A stretch of 64,000 bases of DNA from NCBI RefSeq assembly GCF_003751845.1, contig NZ_RJKQ01000001.1, positions 620,001-684,000 of the forward strand, read 5' to 3'. This stretch comes from Enterobacter sp. BIGb0383. GTDB lineage: Bacteria; Pseudomonadota; Gammaproteobacteria; Enterobacterales; Enterobacteriaceae. The notes beneath the pieces were generated by a model. The model searched no databases and was not told where the DNA came from. It worked only from the letters and a program-made list of their open reading frames with translations. Positions 62,283 to 64,000 of the stretch are shown piece by piece; position 1 is the first letter of the stretch, and each line of letters opens with the position of its first letter. The translations under genes and the position numbers were made by a program.

Positions 62283-63707
62283 CTAATGCTTCACCATCAC
62301 ATGCCTGACCACCGTATAATCCTCCAGCCCGTACACCGACATATCCTTACCGTAGCCGGATAGCTTCTCACCACCGTGGGGCATTTCGCTGACCAGCATA
62401 AAATGGGTATTTACCCAGGTGCAGCCGTACTGCAGACGGGCGCTCAGGCGATGGGCGCGCCCCACATCGCGGGTCCAGACCGATGAGGCCAGGCCATACT
62501 GGGAGTCGTTAGCCCAGGCCAGGACCTGCGCCTCGTCGTCAAATTCGGTGATGCTGACTACCGGGCCGAAGACTTCACGCTGCACGATGGCGTCCTCCTG
62601 TTTTGCCCCGGCCAGCACGGTGGGTTGATAGTAGTAGCCCGCGCCTTCCGCTTTTTCACCGCCGGTGATCACCTGAATATGGCTTAGCGCTTTGGCGTTC
62701 TCCACCGCCTCGCTGACCCGCGCCAGATGGGCTGCCGAGCTTAACGGCCCCAGTTCGCTGGTTTCATCATCCGGCGCGCCCATTTTCAGGCTGGCAACGG
62801 CCTTGCCGAGTTTTTCCACCAGTGCGGGATAGACGCCCTTCTGCACATACAGTCGACAGGCGGCGGTGCAGTCCTGCCCGGCGTTATAGAAACCAAAGGT
62901 GCGCACGCCTTCGACCACTGCATCGAGATCCGCATCGTCAAACACAATCACCGGCGCTTTACCGCCCAGCTCCATATGGGTGCGTTTTATCGAGGAAGCC
63001 GTATGGGCGATAATATGCTCTCCGGTGACGATCGAGCCGGTCAGCGACACCATTCGCACCTTATCATGCGCGGTGAGCGGATCGCCCACCGTATGACCCC
63101 GACCGAAGAGCACGTTCAGCACGCCCGCCGGGAAGATATCTTTTGCCAGCTCCGCCAGTTTCAGTGCGGTCAGAGGCGTGATTTCCGACGGTTTGATCAC
63201 CACACAGTTCCCTGCCGCCAGCGCCGGGGCCAGTTTCCAGGCCGCCATCATCAGCGGATAGTTCCAGGGTGCGATGGACGCCACCACGCCAATCGGGTCC
63301 CGGCGGATCATGGAGGTGTGTCCCTCCAGATACTCTCCGGCAGCGAGACCGTTAAGGCAGCGGGCGGCTCCGGCAAAGAAGCGGAAGACATCGACAACCG
63401 CCGGAATTTCATCACCCAGCACGCAGTGCAGCGGCTTGCCGCAGTTTTTCGACTCCAGACGGGCAAAAACTCCGGCGTTTTCTTCAATCATATCCGCCAG
63501 TTTCAGAAGGCATTCAGAGCGGGCTTTCGGTGTGGTTTGCCCCCATTCGACGAATGCAGCGTCTGCCGCCCGTACCGCCGCGTCCACCTGCTCTGCTGAC
63601 GCTTCAGCAATTTCCAGCAGCACCTCTCCGGTCGCCGGGTTATAAACCGGCTGCTTTTCACCCGCGCCGACGATCAGTTCGCCATTGATTAACAGTCGAT
63701 GTTGCAT
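62283..63707 (-). CDS. patD: Gamma-aminobutyraldehyde dehydrogenase PatD
   Basis: The 474-residue aldehyde dehydrogenase matches E. coli PatD (YdcW). It has the NAD site ([22 protein letters not shown]), the general base in MELGGKAP and the catalytic Cys in [10 protein letters not shown]. It oxidises 4-aminobutanal to GABA in putrescine breakdown. It directly follows ydcV, as in the E. coli ydcSTUV-patD operon, with a 25-bp gap. AGGAA lies 8 nt before the ATG. Confidence 0.95.
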   Translation of the reverse strand: MQHRLLINGELIVGAGEKQPVYNPATGEVLLEIAEASAEQVDAAVRAADAAFVEWGQTTPKARSECLLKLADMIEENAGVFARLESKNCGKPLHCVLGDEIPAVVDVFRFFAGAARCLNGLAAGEYLEGHTSMIRRDPIGVVASIAPWNYPLMMAAWKLAPALAAGNCVVIKPSEITPLTALKLAELAKDIFPAGVLNVLFGRGHTVGDPLTAHDKVRMVSLTGSIVTGEHIIAHTASSIKRTHMELGGKAPVIVFDDADLDAVVEGVRTFGFYNAGQDCTAACRLYVQKGVYPALVEKLGKAVASLKMGAPDDETSELGPLSSAAHLARVSEAVENAKALSHIQVITGGEKAEGAGYYYQPTVLAGAKQEDAIVQREVFGPVVSITEFDDEAQVLAWANDSQYGLASSVWTRDVGRAHRLSARLQYGCTWVNTHFMLVSEMPHGGEKLSGYGKDMSVYGLEDYTVVRHVMVKH

Positions 63708-63732
63708 AGCATTTTCCTGTTTTAAGAGTCAG

Positions 63733-64000
63733 TTATTTCCCGTTACCGGCAAGGGTCTCGCCGTCGCGGGTCAGCCACCAGGCGCCCAGAATAGGCAAGG
63801 TTGTCACCAGCATCACCAGCAGCGCCACCACGTTGGTGACCGGGACATCGCGCGGACGTCCCAGCTGGTTCAGCAGCCACAGCGGCAGCGTACGTTCATG
63901 CCCTGCGGTAAAAGTGGTGACGATGATTTCATCGAACGACAGCGCAAAGGCCAGCATTCCCCCGGCCAGCAGCGCCGAACCCAGATTGGGCAGCACCACA
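63733..64000 (-). CDS. ydcV: C-terminal part of polyamine-type ABC permease YdcV (partial)
   Basis: The frame runs off the right edge; 89 C-terminal residues are visible. [30 protein letters not shown] is the EAA-loop region and following membrane helix of spermidine/putrescine-type permeases, and the last helix ([22 protein letters not shown]) is present. Position next to patD makes it the YdcV orthologue. Confidence 0.9.
   Translation of the reverse strand, partial: VVLPNLGSALLAGGMLAFALSFDEIIVTTFTAGHERTLPLWLLNQLGRPRDVPVTNVVALLVMLVTTLPILGAWWLTRDGETLAGNGK

Noticed and set aside
1-64000. Mobile elements, tRNA genes, CRISPR arrays or phage genes
   Set aside because: No transposase or integrase frame, no regularly spaced repeats and no tRNA-like cloverleaf were found; accessory genes appear to lie directly in the backbone.

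Overview
The window is a chromosomal segment from a member of the Enterobacteriaceae. Its backbone runs in the same order as the Escherichia coli K-12 stretch from ydcV to osmC: ydcV, patD, ortT, ydcY, ydcZ, mnaT, curA, pqqU (yncD), yncE, ansP, pptA, yddH, nhoA, yddG, adhP, maeA, sra, osmC, read here from right to left. smvA/smvR, srfABC, a pectin methylesterase and a chromosomal-looking class A beta-lactamase exclude E. coli itself and suggest an Enterobacter/Kosakonia/Klebsiella-like, plant-associated or opportunistic species. I cannot fix the genus by eye. I found no insertion sequence, integrase, tRNA, rRNA or CRISPR array.

Left part (1-10.7 kb). A minus-strand cluster (172-4602) holds a membrane Ser/Thr kinase, a secreted protein of unknown function, a TagH-type FHA protein and a lipoprotein, which are regulatory parts of a type VI secretion system without its structural genes. 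After osmC comes a seven-gene minus-strand operon (5401-10669): phosphotriesterase-fold hydrolase, creatininase-fold hydrolase, ascorbate-type PTS IIA, IIB and IIC, SIS-domain protein and HutC-type GntR regulator. It looks like uptake and breakdown of an unidentified phosphorylated sugar acid, lactone or amide. Its promoter carries palindromic operators.

Middle part (10.9-47.3 kb). sra and maeA are followed by an ABC-F ATPase preceded by a 27-codon leader ORF and alternative hairpins, then a secreted family I pyrophosphatase, adhP, a VOC protein and yddG. Next come the efflux pair smvA/smvR, nhoA, a three-gene ABC importer, yddH and pptA, and a talarate/galactarate catabolic unit (LacI regulator, dehydratase, permease) with two operators. 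A small P-loop protein, a PAS chemoreceptor, ansP, yncE and pqqU (with a Fur-like box), a large-sensor chemoreceptor, a GntR regulator, curA, a XRE-cupin regulator, mnaT and ydcZ follow. A PEP-mutase/Ada gene pair with overlapping reading frames, ydcY and an orphan peptide-binding protein complete this part.

Right part (47.5-64 kb). The srfABC operon encodes a membrane-anchored protein, an actin/Hsp70-like ATPase and a degenerate P-loop GTPase-like protein. It is followed by pectin methylesterase, beta-lactamase and an SGNH pectin acetylesterase-like enzyme, then a hydrolase, the toxin ortT, small proteins, a PACE efflux protein with a divergent TetR regulator, a 37-residue charged protein, a histidine phosphatase, patD and the end of ydcV.

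The strongest candidates for undescribed biology are the leader-ABC-F locus, the SrfABC machine, and the PTS/hydrolase operon.
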